Assembly: GCF_007483665.1 (NCBI RefSeq)
Contig: NZ_VIQO01000010.1
Span: 186,001-250,000, forward strand
Length of the DNA stretch: 64,000 nucleotides
Source: Catellatospora sichuanensis
Lineage (GTDB): Bacteria; Actinomycetota; Actinomycetes; Mycobacteriales; Micromonosporaceae
Direction: 5' to 3'
A program made the position numbers and the translations under genes. Of this stretch, positions 42,910 through 50,861 are shown piece by piece. The notes beneath the pieces were generated by a model. That model made no database searches and was not told the DNA's origin. It worked only from the letters and a program-made list of their open reading frames with translations. Every line of letters starts with the position of its first letter. Position 1 is the first letter of the stretch.

Positions 42910-43076
42910 CGCCCGTAAGTGCCCCGCGGCCGGCCGAAGAAACTGACTTTCGGGGGGTGTGGGAGCTGGCTTTTGACGGGTGCGCAGGGGCGGTGAGCTG
43001 CGGGATCGTGGGAAGTGCCCAGGTGGACGGCGAGGTCGGCCAGGGCGGCTCATCGGTTCACACGGGAGGTCAGCTC

Positions 43077-43586
43077 ATGGCAATGCGCACGGGTCGATTC
43101 GCCGTTCTCGCCGCACTCACCGCCGCGTTCTCCGCGCCCGTGCTCGTGCACGCCGCACCGGCGCTGGCGGCCCCGCCGCCGCACCTGGTCGTCGAGTCGC
43201 ACGACACCAGGGCCGCGGAGAAGGCCGCGCAGAAGGCGGCCGCCGCGTTGGGTGTCGCCGACGAGACCGCGATCCAGGCCCGGCTGTCGGCCCGCGCCGC
43301 CGTTTCGGCGAAGCAGCACGCCGCCGACGCCAAGCAGGCAGCCAAGGCCGCCGCGGCCCGGGTGCGTGCCGACCTGAAGGCCCGGCTCGACGGGGCCCGG
43401 GTGGAGCAGGACATGCAGCTTGCCGACCAGGCCAAGCAGCATGCGGCGAGCGCCGCCGAGATCGCCGAGCAGGCCGCTGTGCAGGCCCGCGTCGACGCCA
43501 AGGCCGCCGAGAAGGCGCGCCAGAAGGCCGCCGCCGCCGAGGAGATCGCGGCGCAGGCCGCGGTGAAGGCGCAGCTGGGCCGCTGA
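43077..43586 (+). CDS. Secreted Ala-rich coiled-coil protein
   Basis: ATG 43077 follows GGGAGG. The 169-residue protein has a signal peptide (RFAVLAALTAAFSAPVLVHA, cleavage near APALA). The rest is a single highly helical, Ala/Lys/Glu/Gln-rich region with heptad-like repeats (AAEKAAQKAAAALG, AKQHAADAKQAAKAAAARV, AEEIAAQAAVKAQ). No enzymatic motif. It could be an extracellular fibre, spacer or wall-associated protein; low complexity makes homology calls unreliable. Confidence 0.6.
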   Translation: MAMRTGRFAVLAALTAAFSAPVLVHAAPALAAPPPHLVVESHDTRAAEKAAQKAAAALGVADETAIQARLSARAAVSAKQHAADAKQAAKAAAARVRADLKARLDGARVEQDMQLADQAKQHAASAAEIAEQAAVQARVDAKAAEKARQKAAAAEEIAAQAAVKAQLGR

Positions 43587-43601
43587 ACGGGCCCGTATAC
43601 C

Positions 43602-43633
43602 CTCCGCCCACGCAGCTGGCTGCGTGGGCGGAG
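43602..43633 (+). terminator. 15-bp perfect hairpin after the secreted helical protein gene
   Basis: CTCCGCCCACGCAGC and GCTGCGTGGGCGGAG pair perfectly around a 2-nt loop, 16 bases after the stop. Confidence 0.8.
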
Positions 43634-43705
43634 CCGTCTCACGCGGCAGCGCGCCAGTCGTCGCGTCGTGCGGCTGGGCCCCGGCTCCTGCCTTTTATAG
43701 ACGGT

Positions 43706-43752
43706 GGCCTATCACATCGAGAATGATCTACCAAAAGTCGATGTAATAGGCC
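43706..43752 (-). other. AT-rich inverted repeat downstream of the S9-like gene
   Basis: GGCCTATCACATCGA and TCGATGTAATAGGCC are inverted with one mismatch around a 17-base AT-rich loop (GAATGATCTACCAAAAG). The low GC content contrasts with all surrounding DNA. It is 35 bases past the stop of the minus-strand S9-like gene, so it may act as its terminator or be a remnant of foreign DNA. Confidence 0.55.
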
Positions 43753-43786
43753 AACGTCAATGCGAGTCGGGGGTGGGCGCGGGCGG

Positions 43787-45502
43787 TCAGGTGCGGATCT
43801 CGACCGGCTCGGTCTCCTGGATGATCACGGTGGGCGGCAGGTCCTCCAGGGCGTGCCGGGCGTAGATCTCGCTGTCCAGCTCCTGCGGGCCCAGGTAACG
43901 CTCGGCGAGCGGGGCCGGCAGCGCCGACCAGTCCCACGGCTCCACGGCGACCGCCGCCCGCACCGTGTCCGGCCGGCGGGCCGCCAGCAGCGCGGCCAGC
44001 CACCCGCCGAAGCCGCGACCGTACGCGGTGACCCGGGCCAGGTCCAGGTCGGAGTGCTTGTCGGCGATGATGCGCAGCGCCTCGGCGTGGTCGGCGACGG
44101 CCAGGTCGGCCACCCGCCGGTGGGTCACCTTCTCGAAGCTCGGTGACACCCCGACGGTGCCCCGGCCGTCGACCATCACCACGGCGAATCCCGCCTCGGC
44201 CCAGTGCCGGGCCGCCGTGAACGCCTCGTGGTCGTTGCGCACCTGCTGCTGGGTCGGGGTGTCCGGCAGGCACAGCAGCACCGGCAGCCGGCGGCCGAAG
44301 ACATGGCCGGGCGGGTAGAGCACGGCGGTGGGCAGCCGCCGGTCGGTGACCCGGTCCAGGGCCGGGCGGATCGTGGTCGCGGGCACCGGGCGGCGCGGGG
44401 TCAGCTCGGCGACCTGGTTGCCGGCGAACCATACGGTGAGCTGCACGTCCTCGTCGTCGAGGCTGCGCAGGCCGGTCACCACGGTGTCGCCGCCGCAGGC
44501 GGCGCTGTGCCAACCCGGCACGCTGGTCAGCCGGTGCACCACCATGCCGCCGCTGGTGCTGCTGCGCACCCGGAACAGGTGCTGCTCGGCGGGCTCGCCC
44601 TCGCTGGCCTCGATGAGCAGGTCGCCCAGTTCGCCGCCGGCCGAGCCGGGGCCGAGCCGTCCCACGACGCGCCGGACGTACAGGTTGGGCGGGGTGAGCA
44701 GGGTGCCGTCGGCGAACAGGCAGCGCGCGTCGTACCCGTCGTGGGAGATCTCGCCGCCGACCAGCACCCGGCCGTCGGCGAGGTGGCGCGGCGTGCCGGC
44801 GATCGGGTTGACCCAGCGCGGGTCGGCCAGCTCGGCGTGGACCTGGGTCTCCCCGGTGCGCCGGTCCACCGCCAGCACCAATCCGTGCCCCTGCGAGCGG
44901 CGCAGCGCCGTGATCAGCGGACCGCCGTCGGCCCAGCGCACCGTGCCCAGGTACGGGTAGATCTCGCGGTCCCAGTGCACGTCGACCCAGCCGCCGTCGA
45001 GGTCCAGCAGGTGCAGCGAGACCTGCTCGCCGCTGCGGCGGGTGGCCAGGATGCTCTCCCCGTCCGGGGCCCACCACCAGCCGGTACGCCGGCCGAACCA
45101 GCCCGCGTGCGGGTCGGCCTCGCCCCAGCGGACCCCGTCCGGCTCCCCGGCCAGCAGTTCGTCCTCGGCGCCGACAGCCACCCGCAGGGTGCCTTCGTGC
45201 AGGTAGGCGATGCGGCGGCCGGTCGGATCGGGCCGGGCCGTGGCGACCGGGCCCGGGGTGGACAGGGCGGTCACACCGTCGGCGTCACGCCGGTGGAGCC
45301 GACCGTCCGAGGTCCAGACGACGACGGCACCGGTACGGTCGAACGCGAAATCGTCCACCGCCTCGGCCACGGTATGGACCCGGCCCGAAGCCGGTTCACA
45401 CATGTCCAGCACGTGATCATGCAGGTGGCCCACCCGAAGGCCGTCAGAACTGACGGCTATGCGGTGGCCAGGCCCCGGACCGTCAGGCTGCTGCGCCTCC
45501 AT
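43787..45502 (-). CDS. S9 (prolyl oligopeptidase/DPP-IV)-like protein, probably inactive
   Basis: ATG 45502 gives 571 residues. The first ~400 residues form a beta-propeller-like region (RIAYLHEGTLRV, WWWAPDGESILATRRSGEQ, similar to DPP-IV propellers). The C-terminal ~170 residues begin an alpha/beta hydrolase domain (LPVLLCLPDTPTQQQVRN, FAVVMVDGRGTVG). At the nucleophile elbow the family has GxSxGG, but here the sequence is YGRGFGG: Gly replaces Ser. The protein also ends at QETEPVEIRT, before the regions that supply the catalytic Asp and His. It is therefore likely a pseudoenzyme. It diverges from mshB over 68 bases. Confidence 0.75.
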   Translation of the reverse strand: MEAQQPDGPGPGHRIAVSSDGLRVGHLHDHVLDMCEPASGRVHTVAEAVDDFAFDRTGAVVVWTSDGRLHRRDADGVTALSTPGPVATARPDPTGRRIAYLHEGTLRVAVGAEDELLAGEPDGVRWGEADPHAGWFGRRTGWWWAPDGESILATRRSGEQVSLHLLDLDGGWVDVHWDREIYPYLGTVRWADGGPLITALRRSQGHGLVLAVDRRTGETQVHAELADPRWVNPIAGTPRHLADGRVLVGGEISHDGYDARCLFADGTLLTPPNLYVRRVVGRLGPGSAGGELGDLLIEASEGEPAEQHLFRVRSSTSGGMVVHRLTSVPGWHSAACGGDTVVTGLRSLDDEDVQLTVWFAGNQVAELTPRRPVPATTIRPALDRVTDRRLPTAVLYPPGHVFGRRLPVLLCLPDTPTQQQVRNDHEAFTAARHWAEAGFAVVMVDGRGTVGVSPSFEKVTHRRVADLAVADHAEALRIIADKHSDLDLARVTAYGRGFGGWLAALLAARRPDTVRAAVAVEPWDWSALPAPLAERYLGPQELDSEIYARHALEDLPPTVIIQETEPVEIRT

Positions 45503-45570
45503 GGCCGCGATGCTATCGACGCGAGAGGCAGGCGCGTGGCGGTTTGCCTGATGCGGGCTAGAGTGACCGG

Positions 45571-46449
45571 GTGGCTCGCAGCATCCTCTTCGTGCACGCG
45601 CATCCCGACGACGAGTCGATCGGCACCGGCGCGACCATGGCTCACTACGCAGCGCAGGGCGCACACGTCACCCTGGTGACGTGCACCCTCGGCGAGGAGG
45701 GCGAGATCCACGTGCCCGAGCTCGCGCGGCTGGAAGCCGCGCAGGGCGATCAACTGGGCGGATACCGCCTGTCCGAGCTGAAGAGCGCGCTGAACGCGCT
45801 GGGCGTGATCGACCACCGCATGCTCGGCGGGGCGGGCCGCTACCGCGACTCCGGCATGATGGGCACCCCTGCCAACGAGCATCCGCGCAGCTTCTGGGGC
45901 GCCGACCTCGAGGAGGCCTCGGCGCACCTGGTCGAGATCATGGACGAGGTGCGGCCCCAGATCGTCGTCACGTACGACGCGAACGGCTTCTACGGCCACC
46001 CGGACCACATCCAGGCCCACCGGGTCGCCATGCGCGCCTCCGAGATCGCCGCCGAGCGCGGCTTCGGCCCCTCCAAGATCTACTGGACGGCGATGCCGTT
46101 GAGCGTGCTGAAGGCCGGGGTCGAGGCGCTGGCCGACTCGACGGACAACCCGTTCGCCGCCGTCACCGACGTGGCCGACTTCCCCTTCGGCACGCCCGAC
46201 GAGGAGGTCGCGGCCTGCATCGACGGCTCCGACCACCACGACGCCAAGGTCGCCGCGCTGAAGGCGCACGCCACCCAGATCCCGGAGACGTCCTGGCTCT
46301 ACTCCATCGCCGGCAACTTCGGCCAGGAGTTCATGGGCGTCGAGCACTACACGCTGGCGCACGGCGTCCGTGGTCGCGGCGACGGCCCGTACGGGTGGGA
46401 GACCGACCTGTTCAGCGGCCTGCCCGACGGCTCGCCCGCCGCGCGGTGA
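45571..46449 (+). CDS. mshB: Mycothiol biosynthesis deacetylase
   Basis: The 292-residue protein from GTG 45571 has the zinc motif [11 protein letters not shown] (His, Asp-Asp) and the second His region [14 protein letters not shown] of the PIG-L/LmbE-like fold. MshB removes acetate from GlcNAc-inositol to give GlcN-inositol in the synthesis of mycothiol, the actinobacterial glutathione analogue. [20 protein letters not shown] is characteristic of MshB and distinguishes it from the mycothiol conjugate amidase Mca. Stop overlaps the DUF6113 start (GTGA). Confidence 0.9.
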   Translation: MARSILFVHAHPDDESIGTGATMAHYAAQGAHVTLVTCTLGEEGEIHVPELARLEAAQGDQLGGYRLSELKSALNALGVIDHRMLGGAGRYRDSGMMGTPANEHPRSFWGADLEEASAHLVEIMDEVRPQIVVTYDANGFYGHPDHIQAHRVAMRASEIAAERGFGPSKIYWTAMPLSVLKAGVEALADSTDNPFAAVTDVADFPFGTPDEEVAACIDGSDHHDAKVAALKAHATQIPETSWLYSIAGNFGQEFMGVEHYTLAHGVRGRGDGPYGWETDLFSGLPDGSPAAR

Positions 46450-46862
46450 GGCTGTTCGACCTCGCCCTGCGCGGGATCGGAGGGCTGCTCGCGGTCTTCC
46501 TGGGCACCACGTCGGCGGTGCTGGAGGCGGTCTACACGCCGTACCGCATCGGCGGCTGGCCCGCGGTGTGGCTGGTGCCGGTGGCGCTGCTGGTCAGCCT
46601 GTTCCTGGGCTGGTTCGCCCGCGCGGCCACGGGCCTGGCCTGGGGCTGGTGGCTCGCTGCGGTGCCGTGGTTCCTCGTCATGATCTTCGCGGTGGGCGGC
46701 ACCCAGGAAGGCGACCAGATCGCCGCGACCTGGCTTGGACTGCTGGTGCTCGCCACCGGCGGCCTCGGCTTCGTCGGCCCTGCCGCATACCGCGCCGGCA
46801 AGCGCACCACCGCGCCGCCGCCGCGGACCGCCGCCCCGCAACTCACGCCGCACCAGTCCTGA
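46446..46862 (+). CDS. DUF6113-type small membrane protein
   Basis: GTG 46446 overlaps the mshB stop. The 138-residue protein has four predicted transmembrane helices and a Pro/Thr-rich tail ([18 protein letters not shown]). The gene is a regular neighbour of mshB in actinobacteria (as Rv1171 follows Rv1170), but its role is unknown. Terminated by a family C hairpin. Confidence 0.7.
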   Translation: MRLFDLALRGIGGLLAVFLGTTSAVLEAVYTPYRIGGWPAVWLVPVALLVSLFLGWFARAATGLAWGWWLAAVPWFLVMIFAVGGTQEGDQIAATWLGLLVLATGGLGFVGPAAYRAGKRTTAPPPRTAAPQLTPHQS

Positions 46863-46896
46863 CCGCATCCGCCCTGCTCGGATGCCGCCGAGTGGT

Positions 46897-46948
46897 GAGG
46901 ACGGGCACCCTCCGCACCAATGGCGTCAAGAAGGTGCCCTTCCTTCTG
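46897..46948. terminator. Family C bidirectional terminator, copy 2 (diverged)
   Basis: GGACGGGCACCCTCCGCACC faces GAAGGTGCCCTTCCTTC across TGGCGTC. It aligns with copies at 16308 and 53038 on the reverse strand and closes the convergent DUF6113 and DUF4239 genes. Confidence 0.65.
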
Positions 46949-46953
46949 CCAGG

Positions 46954-47712
46954 TCAGGTGTTGAGGGCGTCCAGGCGGAGCACGACGTTCTGGTACGCCG
47001 TCGGCGGCACCCGTTCGGTGCTGGTGAACGGCCGTTCGATCTGGTGGATCGTGAACAGCAGCAACGTGATCATGCCGACCACGGCGGTGGTCATGGCGAG
47101 CTGCGTACCGATGTGGTCGAACCGGAAGAACAGGATCGGCATCCCGGCCAGCAGCGCGCCGAACAGCAATGCGAACCAGGTCACGTCGCCGATCCGCTTG
47201 TCCGCCAGAGCGAGCCGATCCTCGCGGGCCTGCATCACCGCGTGCACGGTGCTCTCCGGCGACGCGTCGCTGTCGGGCGGCACCGGCACCCGGGCCGCGG
47301 CGGCGCGCAGGTCGTTCAGCACCGCCCAGCCCTGCTCGCCGACGGGCTCGCCGGTACGCAGCCGCGGCAGCTCCTGGTCCAGGATCTCGCGCAGGTAGGC
47401 GCGCGACAGCGTGTGGATCGCGGCGCGCACCTCAGGCGGGCCGGTCTCGGCGGCCCACGCCACCGACTGCACCGCCTGCGCCTCGCGGTACGTCGCATCC
47501 CGGGCGTCGTTGCCGATCTGCCACACGTCGATGAAGACGAACGCGGCGACCACGGCGTACAGCGTGCCGGTCATCGAGAACACCACGCTGAGCACGTCGT
47601 GGATGTCGGCGCGGCGGTCCGGTGGCCACGAGCGGCGGATGAACACCACGGCGAGCGCCGCGATCCCGCAGATGCCGAGAAACCACAGGAGACCGCTCGC
47701 GTACGCCCGCAT
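46954..47712 (-). CDS. DUF4239 membrane protein
   Basis: ATG 47712 follows GGAGGAA. The 252-residue protein has two N-terminal helices (GLLWFLGICGIAALAVVFI and VVFSMTGTLYAVVAAFVFI), a cytoplasmic helical domain (about 75-175) and two C-terminal helices (WFALLFGALLAGMPILFF and TTAVVGMITLLLFTI). This matches DUF4239, distantly related to bestrophin-like channels. Conserved YREAQAVQSVAWAAE is typical. Function not established. It diverges from the Pro-Ser repeat gene with 58 bases between starts. Confidence 0.75.
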   Translation of the reverse strand: MRAYASGLLWFLGICGIAALAVVFIRRSWPPDRRADIHDVLSVVFSMTGTLYAVVAAFVFIDVWQIGNDARDATYREAQAVQSVAWAAETGPPEVRAAIHTLSRAYLREILDQELPRLRTGEPVGEQGWAVLNDLRAAAARVPVPPDSDASPESTVHAVMQAREDRLALADKRIGDVTWFALLFGALLAGMPILFFRFDHIGTQLAMTTAVVGMITLLLFTIHQIERPFTSTERVPPTAYQNVVLRLDALNT

Positions 47713-47770
47713 GAGTTCCTCCAAAAACACTATTCGCCCAAACGGGACGTTTAGGGCTATACAAGATGCT

Positions 47771-49234
47771 ATGCGTGCGACGTCCAGATATCGACCCCTC
47801 GTTGTCGGGCTGTTCCTGGCCACGGCGATCGCCCTGCCGTCGGCCGTCGCGCTGCTCGCGCCTGGCGTCGCGCTGGGCGCACCGCCCGGCGAGCTGCTGC
47901 AGGTCCGCTCCGCGGTGCCCAACGCGCCGTCCGAGCTGGTCAGTCTGAATCCCGACACCGGAGCGGTACGCCGCAGAGTCTGGTTGCAGCACACCGTCAA
48001 CGCGATCGGATACGACCCCGCGCAGGGGCTGCTCTACGGCATCGCCGTCCGGTTCCGGTTGGTGCCCCTCGGCGGCGGGCATCTCGTCGCGATCAGTCCT
48101 GATGGGACGGTCGTCGATCACGGGCCGGTGCGTGGCACCCCGCCCGCCGTCCCCATGGGCACCGCGACCGCGGGCGCGATCGTCGGCGGGGAACTGCTGC
48201 TGTCGGCCGGCAGCCGGTTGACCGGACTCGACGTGCGAGCCGGGGCCGCCACATTCGGGCAGGTCACAAGGGATGTGGCGCTGTCCGTGCCGGTACGCGT
48301 CGCCGACTGGGACTACGACCCGTACCGGCAGGCGCTGCTCGGGGTGGACGCGACCGGGCCCACGCCGCGGCTGATCGCGGTCGACCCGGTCACCGGGCAG
48401 GTCAGCACCAGTGAACTCAGCGGTGACCTGCGGCGGGGCGGATCCTACGGTTCCGTCGCGCTGATCGGCGACACGCTTTATGCGAGCCGCAACGGGCTGG
48501 CCCGGCCGCTGCGGCAGTACCGCATAGGCCTGTCCACCGGCGAGGCGACTCTGCTGGCCACCACGCAGCCGGTGTACCTCACCGACGCGGCCTGGCTGCC
48601 CGCCGCACCGAGCCCGTCGCCGTCCCCAAGTCCGAACCCTTCCCCATCGCCTAGCCCGTCTCCGTCTCCGTCCCCGAGCCCTTCCCCGAGTCCGAGTCCG
48701 TCTCCGAGTCCGTCTCCGAGTCCGTCTCCGAGTCCGTCTCCGAGTCCGTCTCCGAGCCCGTCGCCGAGCCCGTCGCCGAGTCCGAGTCCGAGCCCGTCGC
48801 CGAGTCCGTCGCCGAGTCCGTCGCCGAGTCCGAGTCCGTCCCCGAGTCCGAGTCCGGTTCCATCACCCAGTCCGTCGCCGAGTCCTTACGGGCCACCGCG
48901 CGCGTCGCCTTCATCCAGCCCGAGTCCGTCCCCGTCCCCGTCGCCGACTGTCGCGCCGTCGCCCAGCCCGTCCCCGTCCGCAGTGCTGGTGGCACCGGTG
49001 GTGCCGCTGCCGGAGCCGCAGGCGCCGCCGGAGCCGTCCGAGATGCCGAGTCCGTCACCGGAACCGTCGCCGCCTCCGCCGCCGAGCCCGGCGCGGCGAC
49101 CTGTGGTGATCGAGCCGGAGCCGGTACGCCACGTGCGGGACCCCGTCGAGACCGGGCGCAATACCGTCGTGATCTTCATCCTCGGGCTGTCCGGCACCCG
49201 CCTGCTGCTCGCCGCCCGCCGCCGACGTCGCTGA
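47771..49234 (+). CDS. Secreted Pro-Ser-repeat protein with N-terminal propeller-like domain and C-terminal anchor
   Basis: ATG 47771 gives 487 residues. A signal peptide (RYRPLVVGLFLATAIALPSAVA) is followed by a ~240-residue domain with repeats such as LVSLNPDTGAVRRRVW and AVDPVTGQVSTSELSG, similar to DUF6923-like beta-propellers. Residues ~279-371 are almost pure Pro-Ser dipeptides, with more PSPSPS later. The end (VFILGLSGTRLLLAARRRRR-like hydrophobic stretch plus Arg tail) resembles a membrane or sortase-type anchor, although the preceding DPVETG does not meet LPxTG. The layout suggests a wall-spanning stalk exposing the propeller. Confidence 0.65.
   Translation: MRATSRYRPLVVGLFLATAIALPSAVALLAPGVALGAPPGELLQVRSAVPNAPSELVSLNPDTGAVRRRVWLQHTVNAIGYDPAQGLLYGIAVRFRLVPLGGGHLVAISPDGTVVDHGPVRGTPPAVPMGTATAGAIVGGELLLSAGSRLTGLDVRAGAATFGQVTRDVALSVPVRVADWDYDPYRQALLGVDATGPTPRLIAVDPVTGQVSTSELSGDLRRGGSYGSVALIGDTLYASRNGLARPLRQYRIGLSTGEATLLATTQPVYLTDAAWLPAAPSPSPSPSPNPSPSPSPSPSPSPSPSPSPSPSPSPSPSPSPSPSPSPSPSPSPSPSPSPSPSPSPSPSPSPSPSPSPSPSPSPVPSPSPSPSPYGPPRASPSSSPSPSPSPSPTVAPSPSPSPSAVLVAPVVPLPEPQAPPEPSEMPSPSPEPSPPPPPSPARRPVVIEPEPVRHVRDPVETGRNTVVIFILGLSGTRLLLAARRRRR
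48607..48885 (+). repeat. Pro-Ser dipeptide-encoding tandem repeat
   Basis: About 90 residues of near-perfect PS dipeptides are encoded by CCGAGTCCGTCT/CCGAGCCCGTCG-type 6- and 12-base units. Local runs of CCGAGTCCGTCTCCGAGT are identical, which should allow slippage in steps of six bases without frame loss. Confidence 0.9.
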
Positions 49235-49343
49235 CCCGCCTGCTCGCCGCCCTCGTCCGCCGACGGACGTGGACGGCCGAGCCCGCGCGATCGGGTTCGG
49301 TCCGGGCCACGGCCCGGCGCAGTGGAGGGTCCGAACGCGACGG

Positions 49344-50771
49344 TCAGGCCGAGGGCTGCGAGGGATCGTTCGCGGTGGCCGGTGCGGCGGTGGTGGCGCC
49401 CGCCGCGACGGCTTCCACCATGGCCAGGTCCGCGGGCAGCATGCCGCTGGCGCGTGCTCCCGCGACGGTCAGTTCGAGCTGGCGGTCCAGTGCGGCGATG
49501 GTCGCCACGCGATCGGGTGTCATCGCGCCGCGGTAGCCGGACAGGCAGCAGTCGCGGAGCATGAGCATGGTCCGCAGCAGGGGGATGACCACGCTGGGGT
49601 GGGGCGCGGCGTAGTGCCGCAGCTGGTTGAAGGCGTGGGCGACGTACTCGGTGTGGTCGAGGTCACAGGGGGTGAGCAGGATGCGGCCGTCGCGGTCGCG
49701 CACTGCCTGGGCCGGGCAGTCGGCCAGCAGCAGCGGCCGCATGACCGTGCCGATGCGCAGGATCACCTCGATCGCCGTGGTCGGGTCGTTGACGGCCTGG
49801 GACAGTGCGCGCAGTCCGACGTCGTTCAGCTGGCGCAGGCCGAAGTCGATGTCCTGCTGCATGGTGCGGGCGACGCCGATGATGACCGCCTCGGCGATGA
49901 GGCGCGCCGACGTGGCCGGGTCGGCCGGTGGCGGCCACATGGTGACCAGGGGAGTGCCCGCGGTCACGAACGCGCCGACGCGGGTCTCCAGCCGCACCAC
50001 CGTGTCCGGCGGTACGGCCGCGACGACGGCGCGCCGGCTGATCTGCTGCACCCACCCGTCGGTGACGGCGGTGACGACGAGCGGCGGGCCGAGTGTGCCG
50101 ACATCGGGCGGGTCGACCGGCTCGCCGACCTTGACGCCGATGCGCGGCCCGTACGGCAGTTCGCTGATCAGGCCGTGGGTTTCCCGGGCGACCCGCTGCA
50201 CGATCCGGCCGACGTACTGGTTGCGGCTGATCCGGTCCAGGTAGACGACGATCGCGATGACCGAGAGCAGGGTGAGCAGGAGGGCGAAGCCCACGGTCAG
50301 CGGGGGCGCGTGGTCGGCGGCGGTGTCGACGCGCGCCAGGGCCAGCACGCAGAACGCGAAGGTGCTGAGCAGCAGGCCGACGAGCACCTGGCCGTGGCGG
50401 TCGCGCCAGAAGCCGCGCAGCACCCGCGGCGAGAACTGGCCACTGGCCAGTTGCAGCGAGACCACCAGCAGCGAGAAGACCACGCCGGCCGTCGTGATCA
50501 TGGCACCGGCGATGATGCCCAGCAGCGTGACGGCGACGTCCGGAGTGAAGCTGATCACTTCACTGGGGTCTGTCATGTAGCGCTCGTCGATCTCCGCGAG
50601 CAGCAACGCGATGATCATCGAAGCGGCGAGCATCATGATCGGCAGGAACAGCAGGCTCTCCGCCAGGCGGTCGCGCAGCGCCCGGGAGCGCAGTCGGCGT
50701 ACGTGCGGGGCCACCTCGTGCTCGTAGTAGGCAGCCGTCCCACTGTCACCATCTCGGACAAATTTGTCCAT
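49344..50771 (-). CDS. DUF2254 membrane protein
   Basis: ATG 50771 gives 475 residues. Four predicted helices are in the first ~180 residues (SLLFLPIMMLAASMIIALLL, DVAVTLLGIIAGAMITTAGV, VLVGLLLSTFAFCVLALA, VGFALLLTLLSVIAIVVYL). The rest is a soluble domain with IGVARTMQQDIDFGLRQLND and ALSQAVNDPTTAIEVI, conserved in DUF2254. No function is established; the SQAVNDPTTA motif is a good family marker. It diverges from the VanW gene across 90 bases. Confidence 0.8.
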   Translation of the reverse strand: MDKFVRDGDSGTAAYYEHEVAPHVRRLRSRALRDRLAESLLFLPIMMLAASMIIALLLAEIDERYMTDPSEVISFTPDVAVTLLGIIAGAMITTAGVVFSLLVVSLQLASGQFSPRVLRGFWRDRHGQVLVGLLLSTFAFCVLALARVDTAADHAPPLTVGFALLLTLLSVIAIVVYLDRISRNQYVGRIVQRVARETHGLISELPYGPRIGVKVGEPVDPPDVGTLGPPLVVTAVTDGWVQQISRRAVVAAVPPDTVVRLETRVGAFVTAGTPLVTMWPPPADPATSARLIAEAVIIGVARTMQQDIDFGLRQLNDVGLRALSQAVNDPTTAIEVILRIGTVMRPLLLADCPAQAVRDRDGRILLTPCDLDHTEYVAHAFNQLRHYAAPHPSVVIPLLRTMLMLRDCCLSGYRGAMTPDRVATIAALDRQLELTVAGARASGMLPADLAMVEAVAAGATTAAPATANDPSQPSA

Positions 50772-50861
50772 TAGCCACCATTTTCTCGAATGTGGGCCAG
50801 CTTCATATAACGCGCTAACCTGGTCGCCAACGTCTCCCACCAATGATGATGAGGTGCCGTC

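Noticed and set aside
48651-49058. An Asp/Ser/Thr-rich minus-strand frame in the Pro-Ser repeat
   Set aside because: It is simply the complement of the repeat (SDSD/TDSE patterns); no start signal or domain.
49135-49234. Sortase (LPxTG) signal at the end of the Pro-Ser protein
   Set aside because: The residues before the hydrophobic stretch are DPVETG, which does not fit LPxTG or LAxTG; the anchor type is left open.
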